Positions 46,101 through 55,181 of a DNA stretch of 64,000 nt are shown here, one piece after another. The first letter of the stretch is position 1, and every line of letters begins with the position of its first letter. Location of the stretch: assembly GCA_027487905.1 (NCBI GenBank), contig JAIYCR010000040.1, forward strand, positions 150,041 to 214,040. The letters are read 5' to 3'. Source of the DNA: Rubrivivax sp. (GTDB lineage Bacteria > Pseudomonadota > Gammaproteobacteria > Burkholderiales > Burkholderiaceae_C). The position numbers and the translations under genes were made by a program. The notes under the pieces were generated by a model. The model saw nothing but the letters and a program-made list of their open reading frames with translations. It did not search any database and was not told the origin of the DNA.

Positions 46101-47005
46101 TCGCCGAAGGTCTGATAGGCGACCGCGCGGACGCCCTCCTCGAGGTCGAGCGCCTGCATGGCCGCCTGCAAGGCGCGGCACAGCAGCGTCGGCCCGAAGG
46201 GGCTGGTGTCCTTGTCCAGCGGGCTCCCGACGAGCCGGCCCACCCGCCGCTCCACCGCGGCCAGCGCGAGCTTGAAGTCCGCTTCGGACTCGACGCGCTG
46301 GACGACAGCGGCCAGGCGCAGCCAGTCCTCGAACTCGTCTTCGTCCAGCAGCGCCAGTTCCTCGGCGGCCTGGGCCGGCGGTGTCGCGCGGGGCTGGCTG
46401 GCTTGCAAGGCCTGCAGGTGCTGGACGATCGAGGCGAAGAAGCGCTCGCGGATGAGCGCGCGCCGGGTGTTGAGCACGAGCGGCGCCTGGCGCAGCCGCT
46501 TCTTCTCGTCCGGATCGGTCAGGCCCCGGATGGCGGCATCGAAGCCATCGCCCAGGCCGTCGAACCAGTCCTTGAGCACGGCCTCCATGCCTTGTTCGAA
46601 GCGCCGAATGCCGGGGTGCTGCGACAGGCTGGAGGCTGCAACGGCCTCAGCGTCGTCGTCGACGGGCCCTGCAGAGCCCGCGGCCTGCAGCGCCTGCAGG
46701 GCCTCTTCGGGCATGGACGGCACGTACAGGCCCGCTCCGGCCGTCGTGGCATGTGCCACCACGCCGGTGATGCTGAAGAGCCGGGCCTGGCCGGCGGACG
46801 TTCCGGTGTAGAGCACCTCCACCAGGCTTTGCGCCGGCCAGGGAAAGCTGCGGCCGACGGGCGGCGGCGATGCGGCAAAGCTCAGGTACAGGCCGAGCCG
46901 GCAGACATTGCGGATCTCGCACGGCCAGTCCTGGCCCAAGGCCTTGGCGGTAGCGCTCTGCCTGGTTTCCTGGCGCGTGCGGCTGCGTTGGTCGCGCGTA
47001 CCCAT
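43178..47005 (-). CDS. PilZ-like/DUF1631/degenerate GGDEF/EAL cyclic-di-GMP protein
   Basis: This 1275-residue protein begins with a PilZ-like segment (PCEIRNVCRLGLYLSF). A long DUF1631 region runs to about residue 780, interrupted by a Pro/Ala linker near 330-420. The GGDEF domain (about 850-1010) is degenerate: SFRDDT stands where GGDEF is expected. The EAL domain (about 1030-1270) has EVL for EAL but keeps the other catalytic residues (INLS, FEITET, DDFG, LKIDG, AEFVE, YAQGY), so it may be an active c-di-GMP phosphodiesterase. ATG 47005 is preferred because GGAG lies about ten bases upstream; a GTG at 47029 is upstream of it. Confidence 0.88.
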   Translation of the reverse strand: MGTRDQRSRTRQETRQSATAKALGQDWPCEIRNVCRLGLYLSFAASPPPVGRSFPWPAQSLVEVLYTGTSAGQARLFSITGVVAHATTAGAGLYVPSMPEEALQALQAAGSAGPVDDDAEAVAASSLSQHPGIRRFEQGMEAVLKDWFDGLGDGFDAAIRGLTDPDEKKRLRQAPLVLNTRRALIRERFFASIVQHLQALQASQPRATPPAQAAEELALLDEDEFEDWLRLAAVVQRVESEADFKLALAAVERRVGRLVGSPLDKDTSPFGPTLLCRALQAAMQALDLEEGVRAVAYQTFGDALLRGLGRVYDAMLAALPDRPASEAATATPPSNPTPAPAAAQASTPLPSPASPSLEPGPPVPPVPPAVPAAAPQPVADLAAEPTPDPRPLGLTRLATELLHTAARPAPPTAPAPSSAAGPLATVDELLRAIDHQPSSQWKQLADPQGGALSERMARAVPGHHLSTPVRQSLDSTGSLLGYAMAVSGGGPTIDQLLNRLAAPLLKLSVRNGGFPEGAEDPAQQVVNLLEQYAIATDDEGRFLDAKVERYLHLWVDRICSQADADPAVWKSVRDRLERLLAPIRQNRRLRIGRLQEACEGRQRIRRARERVRAALDARLQEQAVPEIVLRLLEAGWRQHLVLLELRVGCENPSWAQALEPLQALLRLLAPSSADPQPERDWPAAVTLCSLIEQQLTRVNPDAGRRDAFMADLLRALDEAVRGGRPPPQGAYLPRERGAESRRGPPEALPPQGSVFERLSVGDWWHVRTADRWLPMQLIWVAEPATDCAFANRSATERLELTMAELSRRVREGSIKLWSDQEQPLLDRSVHAMLDDGRHRMQQRAHQDPVTGLLNRKGFLLRLDQLARSARADGTHLLAIIEFDQFRVVYQALGLSEGEALARSLAQAVQACLASAAVLASFRDDTLALLLPARTREAGLEALQGVLDRIADHRYQPAGKSFRIGANIGVAVFDPSAQAADVTVQQADMACVAAKALGRNRLQCYGPDSRPLRSQQALVDWAGRIDELISGSGLYLRAQRILPLRDDPALLPHHEVLLGIDLGPGGPVGPLPFILAVEALRRAHEIDLWVLQRTFAWIRANRPAFMAIGGLSINLSAMSLANPEVMACLRGVQLAGDIPPGRIIFEITETAAVESYAVAGDFIRQMRRHGWRFALDDFGSGHASYAHLKNLRVETLKIDGSFVKDIVHSPSDYAIVKSMNDIAHSLGMHTVAEFVETPEILDKLREIGVDYAQGYAIHKPCPIDQIERQFPLGVAA

Positions 47006-47165
47006 CTGACCCCTCTCCTGGTGGTCCACCGTTCATGGCCGGTGTATTGACCGGAAGTTTGGGGGCAAAGCCGGCGCGCAAAGGGCAGAACTGCGGTGCC
47101 ATCGGGTGCGAAATGGCGGCAATGCGTCCACGGACGGCGTGTTTTCCGACGGGCGGGCGTTCCCG

Positions 47166-48290
47166 TCAGGCAGGCGGCTTCGGGTCCGGTGCCGCAGCGC
47201 AGGCGTCGCCGCAGGACGGGCAGTAATGGAAGAACGCGTTCTTGCGGGTGTCGCAGCCCGGGCATCGGTCGAAAAGCTTCATGCCGCAGTGCACGCAGAA
47301 ATTCGTTTCGCGAAGCGCTGCGCCGCCGGCGGCTGCGGCGTCCGTCTTGCCCACGGGCGGCGTGGCCGCGGCGGGCGTGGCGGCCATCACCGGGCGCTCG
47401 CAGCCGGGGCACACGCCGCCGCCCAGCTTCTTCAGGGCGTCCTCGTAGGACAGCGACTGCCGCCGTTCGGCTTCCGTCTTGGCCGCCGCTTCCTCGCGGC
47501 GCGCGAGGTAGCGGCGCATCGCCTTGATGACGTAGTGCCCCGCCAGCACGGTGATGACGATGCCCACGAGCGAGCGCACATAGCCGCCGTAGCTGGGCAG
47601 GTAGGGGACGAGCTCGACGAAGAAGGTGAAGGCCGCGAAGACGACGAAGCCGCGGAAGAGAGGCCAGTAGTCGCTCTGACGCTTGCGGGCGACCATCCAG
47701 CCGGCCACCGCCAGCAGCGGCAGCGTCAGGGCCAGCCGGCTGCCGAAGACGCGCAGCTCCTGGCGCAGCCGGGCGGCCCGGAAGGCGTCGTCGCCGGCTT
47801 CGATCACCCGCGCCACCCGTGCCCTGGCACGCTCGCGCTCCACGCTGGCGTCGGCCTCGTCGCGGCCCAGGCCGTCCAGCCGGGCCTGCGTGCGCGCCTG
47901 CGCGGCTCGCAGCGCGTCCAGCGCCTGGGTGCGCTGGAGCACCTGGGGGTCCTGCGCTGGGTCGCCCGTGACCTGGCGGCTGGCCAGCCAGTTGTCGAAG
48001 GCTTCGCGTGCGGCCTGGTACTCGTTGGCGGCGGAGGTGTTCTCCGCCTGCGCCACGCGACGGTTCTCGCGGGCCATGCGTTCGCGCTCGGCCTGGCGCT
48101 CCACATCCGAGCGGGCCTGTGCCAGCGCGGCCGCGTCGGCGAACTGTTCCCGCGTCAGCGCGGACTCGATGCGGGGGAGGTCGGCCACCAGGCTGCTGCC
48201 CAGACCGATGAGGAAGCCGGCGAACACCACCGACACGGCCCACATGGCCAGACTGAAGAGGTTGGCGGGAACGCGCAGGCTCTTGAACAT
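47166..48290 (-). CDS. Membrane protein with C-terminal zinc ribbons
   Basis: The 374-residue protein has an N-terminal membrane helix (LFSLAMWAVSVVFAGFLIGL) and an Arg/Glu-rich coiled-coil (about 45-180). Two or three further membrane helices follow (LALTLPLLAVAGWMV, GFVVFAAFTFFVELVPYL, LVGIVITVLAGHYVI). The cysteine-rich tail has CPGC, CVHC, CPGC and CPSC pairs that would bind zinc. I do not recognise a functional family. The architecture suggests a membrane-anchored scaffold. Confidence 0.82.
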   Translation of the reverse strand: MFKSLRVPANLFSLAMWAVSVVFAGFLIGLGSSLVADLPRIESALTREQFADAAALAQARSDVERQAERERMARENRRVAQAENTSAANEYQAAREAFDNWLASRQVTGDPAQDPQVLQRTQALDALRAAQARTQARLDGLGRDEADASVERERARARVARVIEAGDDAFRAARLRQELRVFGSRLALTLPLLAVAGWMVARKRQSDYWPLFRGFVVFAAFTFFVELVPYLPSYGGYVRSLVGIVITVLAGHYVIKAMRRYLARREEAAAKTEAERRQSLSYEDALKKLGGGVCPGCERPVMAATPAAATPPVGKTDAAAAGGAALRETNFCVHCGMKLFDRCPGCDTRKNAFFHYCPSCGDACAAAPDPKPPA

Positions 48291-48335
48291 GGGGCTTCCG
48301 GACGGCAGGAGGGGCAGGGGTGCGCGCGGCGCGGT

Positions 48336-48773
48336 TCAGGGCGCCGGTGCGGGGGCGGGCAGGACCGGCCGAGGCTGGCCCTGGGCGTCGATGGCGACGT
48401 AGGTGAGGCTGGCCTCGGTGACCTTGACCACCTCCGGCGCGCCCGGGTTGCGCTCGGCGTAGACCTCCACGTTCACCGTGACCGAGGTCCGTCCGATGCG
48501 TTCGATGCGCGCGTAGAAGCTGAGCAAGTCACCCACGCTCACCGGGTTCTTGAAGATGAACTGGTTGACGGCCACCGTGGCGATGCGGCCGCGGGCGAGC
48601 CGCGCCGGCAGCACCGCGCCGGCGATGTCCACCTGCGCCATGATCCAGCCGCCGAAGATGTCGCCGTTGGCGTTGCTGTCCGCCGGCATCGGCATGACGC
48701 GCAGCACGAGGTGGTGGCCTGGCGGCTCGGGCATGGGCGGAGGGTGCGCAAGGGCGGCAGCGTTATCGGTCAT
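48336..48773 (-). CDS. Acyl-CoA thioesterase, YciA type
   Basis: The 145-residue hot-dog protein shows the YciA/acyl-CoA thioesterase motif MPADSNANGDIFGGWIMAQV near residues 28-47, where Asn-Asp-x-Phe-Gly-Gly supplies the catalytic residues. VNVEVYAER follows in the beta sheet. It hydrolyses a range of acyl-CoAs in the cytoplasm. It lies 45 bases upstream of the zinc-ribbon gene on the same strand and is divergent from the Atm1-type exporter. Confidence 0.92.
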   Translation of the reverse strand: MTDNAAALAHPPPMPEPPGHHLVLRVMPMPADSNANGDIFGGWIMAQVDIAGAVLPARLARGRIATVAVNQFIFKNPVSVGDLLSFYARIERIGRTSVTVNVEVYAERNPGAPEVVKVTEASLTYVAIDAQGQPRPVLPAPAPAP

Positions 48774-48896
48774 GGCGGGCTCTGGAAGGCGACGATCCGC
48801 ACAGCTTAGGGGAGCCGCCGCACACTCGGGGCATGTTGCCCGACCGGATCCAGGCGCGAAGCCGCCCGATCCGGGGATTCCGAAGCCCCTCCGCCC

Positions 48897-50750
48897 ATGC
48901 GCCCCTCTCCTGCCCTTTCCCCTCCTGCGCCGGCTGCAGCCGGCACCGCCGCCCCGCGCTCGGACTGGCGCACCTGGAAGCTGCTGCTGCCCTATGTGTG
49001 GGCCTGGCGGGGCCGGGTGCTGCTGGCCCTGTCCTGCCTGGTGGCAGCCAAGTTCGCCAACGTGGGCGTGCCGCTGGTGCTCAAACGCATCGTCGACGCG
49101 CTCGATCTCAAGCCCGGCGACCCCGCCGCGGTGCTGGTGGTGCCGGTGGCCCTGCTGCTGGCCTACGGCGCGCTGCGCCTGTCGGTGACCCTCTTCACCG
49201 AACTGCGCGAGTTCCTGTTCTATCCGGTGGCCGCGCGCATCGCCCGCCGGGTGTCGCTCGAGACCTTCGAGCACCTGCTGGCGCTGAGCCTGCGCTTCCA
49301 CCTGGAGCGCCAGACCGGCGGCGTGTCGCGCGACATCGAACGCGGCTCGCGGGCCATCCACTCGCTGCTGAACTACACCATCTACAACATCCTGCCCACG
49401 CTGGTGGAGATCACGCTGGTCATCACGCTGCTGGCGGCGAAGTTCGACGGCTGGTTCGCGGCCATCACGCTCGGCGCGCTGGTGAGCTACATCGCCTACA
49501 CGGTGGCGGTGACCGAGTGGCGCACCCGCTTCCGCCGGGCGATGAACGAGCAGGACAGCCGGGCCAACACCCGCGCCATCGACGCCCTCATCAACTACGA
49601 GACGGTCAAGACCTTCGGCAACGAGCGCTTCGAGCAGGCCCGCTACGACGAGAACCTGCGCAAGCTCGAGCACGCGGCCGTCAAGTCGCAGACCTCGCTG
49701 TCCGCGCTCAACCTGGGCCAGAGCCTGATCATCTCGGTGGCCGTCACCCTGCTGGTGTGGCGCGCCACCGTCGGCGTGGTGGACGGCAGCATGACGCTGG
49801 GTGACCTGGTGCTGGTCAATGCGCTGATGATCCAGCTCTACATCCCGCTGAACTTCCTGGGCGTGATCTACCGGGAGATCAAGCAGTGCACCATCGACAT
49901 GGAGAAGATGTTCACGCTGCTCGGCCAGAACCGCGAGGTGGCCGACGCGCCGGATGCCCGGCCACTGGCCGTGCAGGGCGGCACGGTGCGCTTCGAGGGG
50001 GTGCGCTTCGCCTATGACGCCGACCGGCCCATCCTGCACGACGTGAGCTTCGAGATTCCGGCCGGTCGCACGGTGGGCGTGGTCGGGCCTTCGGGGTCGG
50101 GCAAGAGCACGCTGGCGCGCCTGCTCTTTCGCTTCTATGACGTGCAGGGCGGCGCCATCCGCATCGATGGCCAGGACATCCGCCAGGTCACGCAGCAAAG
50201 CCTGCGCCAGGCCATCGGCGTGGTGCCGCAGGACACCGTGCTCTTCAACGACACGGTCGCCTACAACATCGCCTACGGCCGCCCGGGTGTCGGCCAGGAT
50301 GCGGTGGTGGCCGCGGCCCGGGCCGCGCACATCCACGACTTCATCGCGTCCACCCCGCGGGGCTACGAGACGATGGTGGGCGAGCGCGGGCTGAAGCTTT
50401 CCGGTGGCGAGAAGCAGCGCGTGGCCATCGCCCGCACGCTGCTCAAGGACCCGCCGGTGCTGATCTTCGACGAGGCCACCTCGGCGCTGGACTCGGCCAA
50501 CGAGCGCGCCATCCAGGAGGAGCTGCGCAGCGCCGCGCAGGGCAAGACGGCGCTGGTCATCGCGCACCGGCTGTCCACGGTGGCCGATGCGCACGAGATC
50601 CTGGTGATGGAAGGGGGCCGCATCGTCGAGCGCGGGCGTCACGCGGAGCTCCTCGCGCGGGATGGCCGCTATGCGCGGATGTGGGCGCTGCAGCAGTCAG
50701 CCGACGCACCGCAGGCCGTGGTGCCGCCGTCTGGCGAACCCGGCGCATGA
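48897..50750 (+). CDS. Atm1-type ABC exporter (fused membrane and ATPase)
   Basis: The 617-residue half transporter has six membrane helices in the first ~330 residues and an ATPase domain: Walker [20 protein letters not shown] near 405, signature LSGGEKQRVAIARTLLKDPP, Walker B VLIFDEATSALD and His-switch IAHRLST. The membrane domain (NYETVKTFGNERFE, LNFLGVIYREIKQ) resembles Atm1/ABCB7-type exporters of glutathione-linked sulfur species or heavy-metal conjugates. It acts as a dimer in the inner membrane. Confidence 0.93.
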   Translation: MRPSPALSPPAPAAAGTAAPRSDWRTWKLLLPYVWAWRGRVLLALSCLVAAKFANVGVPLVLKRIVDALDLKPGDPAAVLVVPVALLLAYGALRLSVTLFTELREFLFYPVAARIARRVSLETFEHLLALSLRFHLERQTGGVSRDIERGSRAIHSLLNYTIYNILPTLVEITLVITLLAAKFDGWFAAITLGALVSYIAYTVAVTEWRTRFRRAMNEQDSRANTRAIDALINYETVKTFGNERFEQARYDENLRKLEHAAVKSQTSLSALNLGQSLIISVAVTLLVWRATVGVVDGSMTLGDLVLVNALMIQLYIPLNFLGVIYREIKQCTIDMEKMFTLLGQNREVADAPDARPLAVQGGTVRFEGVRFAYDADRPILHDVSFEIPAGRTVGVVGPSGSGKSTLARLLFRFYDVQGGAIRIDGQDIRQVTQQSLRQAIGVVPQDTVLFNDTVAYNIAYGRPGVGQDAVVAAARAAHIHDFIASTPRGYETMVGERGLKLSGGEKQRVAIARTLLKDPPVLIFDEATSALDSANERAIQEELRSAAQGKTALVIAHRLSTVADAHEILVMEGGRIVERGRHAELLARDGRYARMWALQQSADAPQAVVPPSGEPGA

Positions 50751-50774
50751 CCCCTGTGGAGGGCTTGGATACGG

Positions 50775-50803
50775 GTGAACCCTGAGCGGGCGCTGGCTAC
50801 ACT
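50775..50803 (+). promoter_or_regulatory. Candidate gltI promoter
   Basis: TACACT at 50798-50803 is a fair -10 box, with GTGAAC 17 bases upstream at 50775-50780 as a weak -35. It lies 112 bases before gltI. An inverted repeat AGGTCG-AC-CGACCT at 50832-50845, in the leader, could be a regulator site. Confidence 0.45.
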
Positions 50804-50914
50804 GAAGCACGGAACTTGCTGATCCCTCCGCAGGTCGACCGACCTCACAGGACGTGAAATCCAGCACGGCCACCCCGTACGAGCCCCTCACATCCCCTTT
50901 CCACCGGAGCACAG

Positions 50915-51805
50915 ATGAAGAAGACCCTGTTGGCCCTCGCCGCATTCGCCGCCTTCGGCATTGCCCACGCGGACACGCTCAAGAAGATCAAGGACAGCGG
51001 TGCCGTCACGATGGGCGTGCGCGAGTCCTCCGGCGCGCTGAGCTACACGCTGGGCGACGGCAAGTTCGCCGGCTACCACATCGAGCTGTGCACCCGCGTG
51101 CTGGCCGATGTGCAAAAGCAGCTCGCGCTGCCCAAGCTGGACGTCAAGTACCAGGTGGTGACCTCGCAGAACCGCATCCCGCTGGTGCAGAACGGCACCG
51201 TGGACATCGAGTGCGGCTCGACCACCAACAACGCCGCGCGCCAGAAGGATGTGTCCTTCGCGGTGACCACCTATGTCGAAGAGGTGCGCATCGCGGCCAA
51301 GGCCAACTCGGGCATCACCTCCATCGCCCAGCTCAACGGCAAGAAGGTGGCCACCACCACCGGCACCACCTCGGTACAGCTGCTGCGCCGCCACGAGCGC
51401 GCCAACGGCGTGAACTTCGAGGAGGTGTTCGGCAAGGACCACGCCGACAGCTTCCTGCTGCTGGAAAGCGGCCGCGCCGATGCCTTCGTGATGGACGGCC
51501 AGATCCTGGCCGGCAACATCGCCCGCTCCAAGGCGCCCGCGGACTTCCGCATCGTCGGCGAGGTGCTCAACGTCGAGCCCATCGCCATCATGATCCGCAA
51601 GGACGACCCCGCCTTCAAGAAGGCGGTGGACGACAGCCTGATGGCGATGATGAAGTCCGGCGAGATCGCCCGGATCTACGACAAGTGGTTCACCCAGCCC
51701 ATCCCGCCGACCAACACCCGCGTGGGCCTGCCCGCCAGCGACGCCACCAAGGCGGCCTGGGCGGCGCCGAACGACAAGCCGGCCGAGGACTACGCCAAGA
51801 AGTGA
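50915..51805 (+). CDS. gltI: Glutamate/aspartate-type ABC transporter substrate-binding protein
   Basis: The 296-residue periplasmic protein has a Sec signal (KKTLLALAAFAAFGIAHA) and the SBP family 3 fold: IKDSGAVTMGVRESSGALSY, YQVVTSQNRIPLVQNGTVDIECG. It resembles GltI/DEBP, which binds glutamate and aspartate. It is the first gene of a gltIJKL operon; a hairpin after its stop separates it from gltJ. Confidence 0.93.
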   Translation: MKKTLLALAAFAAFGIAHADTLKKIKDSGAVTMGVRESSGALSYTLGDGKFAGYHIELCTRVLADVQKQLALPKLDVKYQVVTSQNRIPLVQNGTVDIECGSTTNNAARQKDVSFAVTTYVEEVRIAAKANSGITSIAQLNGKKVATTTGTTSVQLLRRHERANGVNFEEVFGKDHADSFLLLESGRADAFVMDGQILAGNIARSKAPADFRIVGEVLNVEPIAIMIRKDDPAFKKAVDDSLMAMMKSGEIARIYDKWFTQPIPPTNTRVGLPASDATKAAWAAPNDKPAEDYAKK

Positions 51806-51814
51806 TTCGTCGTG

Positions 51815-51830
51815 GCGGGCTTCGGCCCGC
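51815..51830 (+). other. UUCG-loop hairpin after gltI
   Basis: GCGGGC-TTCG-GCCCGC is a perfect 6-bp stem closed by a UUCG tetraloop, 9 bases after the gltI stop. In RNA it is exceptionally stable and could protect the gltI message from 3' exonucleases. Confidence 0.75.
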
Positions 51831-51843
51831 GTCTTGCTAGAAA

Positions 51844-51881
51844 AAAAGCGCGGCCTGGGGGCTTCCCCGTGTCGCGCTTTT
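51844..51881. terminator. Terminator-like hairpin between gltI and gltJ
   Basis: AAAAGCGCG at 51844-51852 pairs perfectly with CGCGCTTTT at 51873-51881, preceded by an A run and followed by CTTTT. This is a classic bidirectional intrinsic terminator. Placed inside an operon it would let most transcripts end after gltI. Confidence 0.75.
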
Positions 51882-51937
51882 CTTTTGGCCCGGAGAGACT
51901 TCGGCGCTAGTGATCTCACCCCACGGGAAGGCTCCGC

Positions 51938-52684
51938 GTGATCTTTGAATGGCAGGTGTTCTGCAAGAGCACCGTCGATGAAGAGTTCTCGCCCCGCTGC
52001 TTCGGCATCGGCGGCAACACCACCTACCTCGACTGGATCGTGTCCGCCTGGGGCTGGACGCTGTCGGTGGCGCTGCTTGCCCTGGTGGTGGCGCTGCTGG
52101 TTGGCTCGCTGATGGGCATCCTGCGCACCGTGCCGAACAAGGGGCTGGTGTTCCTGGGCAATGCCTGGACCGAGCTCTTCCGCAACGTGCCGCTGCTGGT
52201 GCAGATCTTCCTCTGGTACCACGTGGTGCCCGCGCTGCTGCTGTCGCCCGAGATGCGGCGTGAGGTGCCGAGCTTCGTGCTGGTGGTGCTGGCGCTGGGC
52301 TTCTTCACCTCCGCGCGCATCTCCGAGCAGGTGAAGGCCGGCATCCAGAGCCTGCCCAAGGGCCAGCGCTACGCCGGGCTGGCCGTGGGCCTGACGCTGC
52401 CTCAGACCTACCGCTTCGTGCTGCTGCCGATGGCGTTTCGCATCGTCATCCCGCCGCTGACCAGCGAGTCGATGAACATCATCAAGAACTCGTCGGTGGC
52501 CTTCGCGGTGTCCATCTCCGAGCTCACGCTCTTCGCGCTGCAGGCGGGCGAGGAAACCAGCCGCAACGTGGAGATGTACCTGGCGGTGTCCATCCTCTAT
52601 TTCGTCTCGGCCTTCACCGTCAACCGCATTGCGCTGTTCATCGAGAACCGCGTGCAGGTGCCCGGCATGATCGGGAGCCGCTGA
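51938..52684 (+). CDS. gltJ: Glutamate/aspartate ABC transporter permease GltJ
   Basis: The 248-residue permease of the His/Glu/Gln class has an N-terminal segment (CFGIGGNTTYLDWIVSAWGW) and the EAA loop (ARISEQVKAGIQSLPKGQRYAG). About five membrane helices are visible, and it should pair with GltK. The start is GTG 51938, preceded by GGGAAGG, and lies 56 bases after the terminator-like hairpin. Confidence 0.93.
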   Translation: MIFEWQVFCKSTVDEEFSPRCFGIGGNTTYLDWIVSAWGWTLSVALLALVVALLVGSLMGILRTVPNKGLVFLGNAWTELFRNVPLLVQIFLWYHVVPALLLSPEMRREVPSFVLVVLALGFFTSARISEQVKAGIQSLPKGQRYAGLAVGLTLPQTYRFVLLPMAFRIVIPPLTSESMNIIKNSSVAFAVSISELTLFALQAGEETSRNVEMYLAVSILYFVSAFTVNRIALFIENRVQVPGMIGSR

Positions 52685-52685
52685 C

Positions 52686-53357
52686 ATGCTGGCCGCGCTC
52701 GATTTCTCGTTTCTCTCCGGCGAGGTGCTGCGGGCCTTCGTGCTCAACGGGCTGATCTTCTCGGTGCAGCTCACGCTGATCGCGATGGTCGGCGGCATCG
52801 TGCTCGGCACGGCGCTCGCGCTGATGCGCCTGTCGGGCAAGCGCTGGCTGGCGCTGCCGGCCGCGGCCTATGTCAACACCATGCGGTCCATTCCGCTGGT
52901 GATGGTGATCCTCTGGTTCTTCCTGCTCATCCCGCTGCTCATCGGGCGGCCGATGGGCGCGGAGGTGTCGGCCATGATCACCTTCACGCTCTTCGAGGCG
53001 GCCTACTTCTCGGAGATCATGCGCGCGGGCATCCAGAGCGTGCCCAAGGGGCAGGTGGCCGCGGGCTATGCGGTGGGCATGAGCTATTCGCAGACCATGC
53101 AGCTCATCGTGCTGCCGCAGGCCTTCCGCAACATGCTGCCGGTGCTGCTCACCCAGACCATCATCCTCTTCCAGGACACCTCGCTGGTGTACGCCATCGG
53201 TGCCTACGACCTGCTCAAGGGCTTCGAGGTGGCGGGCAAGAACTTCAACCGGCCGGTGGAGACCTACCTGGTGGCCGCCGTCGTCTACTTCATCATCTGC
53301 TTCAGCCTGTCGATGCTCGTGCGTCGGCTGCAGAAGAAGATCGCCATCATCCGCTAG
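52686..53357 (+). CDS. gltK: Glutamate/aspartate ABC transporter permease GltK
   Basis: The 223-residue second permease has the same fold, with EAA loop AGIQSVPKGQVAAGYAVGMS and helices such as LTLIAMVGGIVLGTALAL. Its ATG begins one base after the gltJ stop codon, so translation is probably coupled. It pairs with GltJ in the inner membrane. Confidence 0.93.
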   Translation: MLAALDFSFLSGEVLRAFVLNGLIFSVQLTLIAMVGGIVLGTALALMRLSGKRWLALPAAAYVNTMRSIPLVMVILWFFLLIPLLIGRPMGAEVSAMITFTLFEAAYFSEIMRAGIQSVPKGQVAAGYAVGMSYSQTMQLIVLPQAFRNMLPVLLTQTIILFQDTSLVYAIGAYDLLKGFEVAGKNFNRPVETYLVAAVVYFIICFSLSMLVRRLQKKIAIIR

Positions 53358-53381
53358 CGCCCCCGGCAAAACGGAACCGAC

Positions 53382-54116
<735 letters not shown>

Positions 54117-54198
54117 GCGCGGGCGTGGCGCACCGCGGTGCGCCCGCTAGAGTGCGGGTTGCGAGCCGCGCCGTCGGCGCCAACCAGGGGTCCTGTCG

Positions 54199-55122
54199 AT
54201 GTCCATCCGATCGCAAGCCACGCAGGCCTCGGGCCTGGTGGCCTTCTGCCTCGCTCTCGTGGCGGCGCCCGCGCCCCTGCAGGCCCAGACCGCCAGTTCA
54301 TCCCCCACGCTCGACCGCATCAAGCAATCCGGCCAGCTCGTCATTGGCCACCGCGAAAGCTCGGTCCCCTTTTCCTATGTGCTGCCCGACGGCCGGCCGG
54401 TGGGCTACGCGGTGGACCTGTGCCTGAAGCTGGCCGATGCGGTGCGCCGCAGCCTGCAGCTCAAGGCACTGCCGGTGCAGTACCAGGTGGTGACCTCGGC
54501 CAACCGAATCGATCTCGTGGCTGCGGGCAAGGTCGACCTGGAGTGCGGCTCGACGACCAACAACGCCGAGCGTCGCACCAAGGTGGCCTTCACCATTCCG
54601 CACTACATCACCGGCGCGCGCCTGCTGGTCAAGGCGGACAGCCCGGTGGCCGAACTGAAGGACCTGACCGGCAAGCGCGTCGCGTCCACGGCCGGCTCCA
54701 CGCCGCTGAAGGTCATCCGTGAGTTCAGCCGCGAGCGCGGCCTGGCCCTCAACGTGGTCGAGGCCAGCGAGCATGCCAAGGGCGTGGCCATGGTCGCCAG
54801 CGGCGAGGCGAGTGCCTTCGCGATGGACGACGTGCTGCTCTACGGCCTGATCGCCGGCCGCACCGACCCGCCGCCGCTGAAGGTGGTGGGCAAGCTGCTC
54901 AGCGTGGAGCCGCTGGCCATCGCGCTCAGCCGCGAGGACGCCGCCTTCAAGCGCATCGTGGACGACGAGATGCGACGCCTGATCGGCAGCCGCGAGGCGC
55001 ATGCCCTCTACGACCGCTGGTTCCTGCAACCCATCGCGCCGCGCAACGTGGCGCTCGGCCTGCCGATGAACCACCTGCTGCGCGACTTCTGGAAATACCC
55101 CACCGACCAGGTTCCCAACTGA
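54199..55122 (+). CDS. Second amino-acid ABC transporter substrate-binding protein
   Basis: The 307-residue periplasmic protein has a Sec signal (ASGLVAFCLALVAAPAPLQA) and the SBP family 3 fold (IKQSGQLVIGHRESSVPFSY, VDLECGSTTNNAERRTKVAF). It is clearly a paralogue of GltI: both have the ECGSTTNNA segment and a similar C-terminal IAPRN/IPPTN-like motif. It has a longer leader and probably a different or overlapping ligand range, sharing GltJKL. Confidence 0.92.
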   Translation: MSIRSQATQASGLVAFCLALVAAPAPLQAQTASSSPTLDRIKQSGQLVIGHRESSVPFSYVLPDGRPVGYAVDLCLKLADAVRRSLQLKALPVQYQVVTSANRIDLVAAGKVDLECGSTTNNAERRTKVAFTIPHYITGARLLVKADSPVAELKDLTGKRVASTAGSTPLKVIREFSRERGLALNVVEASEHAKGVAMVASGEASAFAMDDVLLYGLIAGRTDPPPLKVVGKLLSVEPLAIALSREDAAFKRIVDDEMRRLIGSREAHALYDRWFLQPIAPRNVALGLPMNHLLRDFWKYPTDQVPN

Positions 55123-55181
55123 GGCGCGGCGGCGGCCCGAGGCCGGCGGGCGCGCTGGCTGGGCGGTGCGACACTTTGGGC

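Noticed and set aside
43840..47005. Active diguanylate cyclase in the DUF1631 protein
   Set aside because: The GGDEF signature is replaced by SFRDDT, so cyclase activity is not expected.
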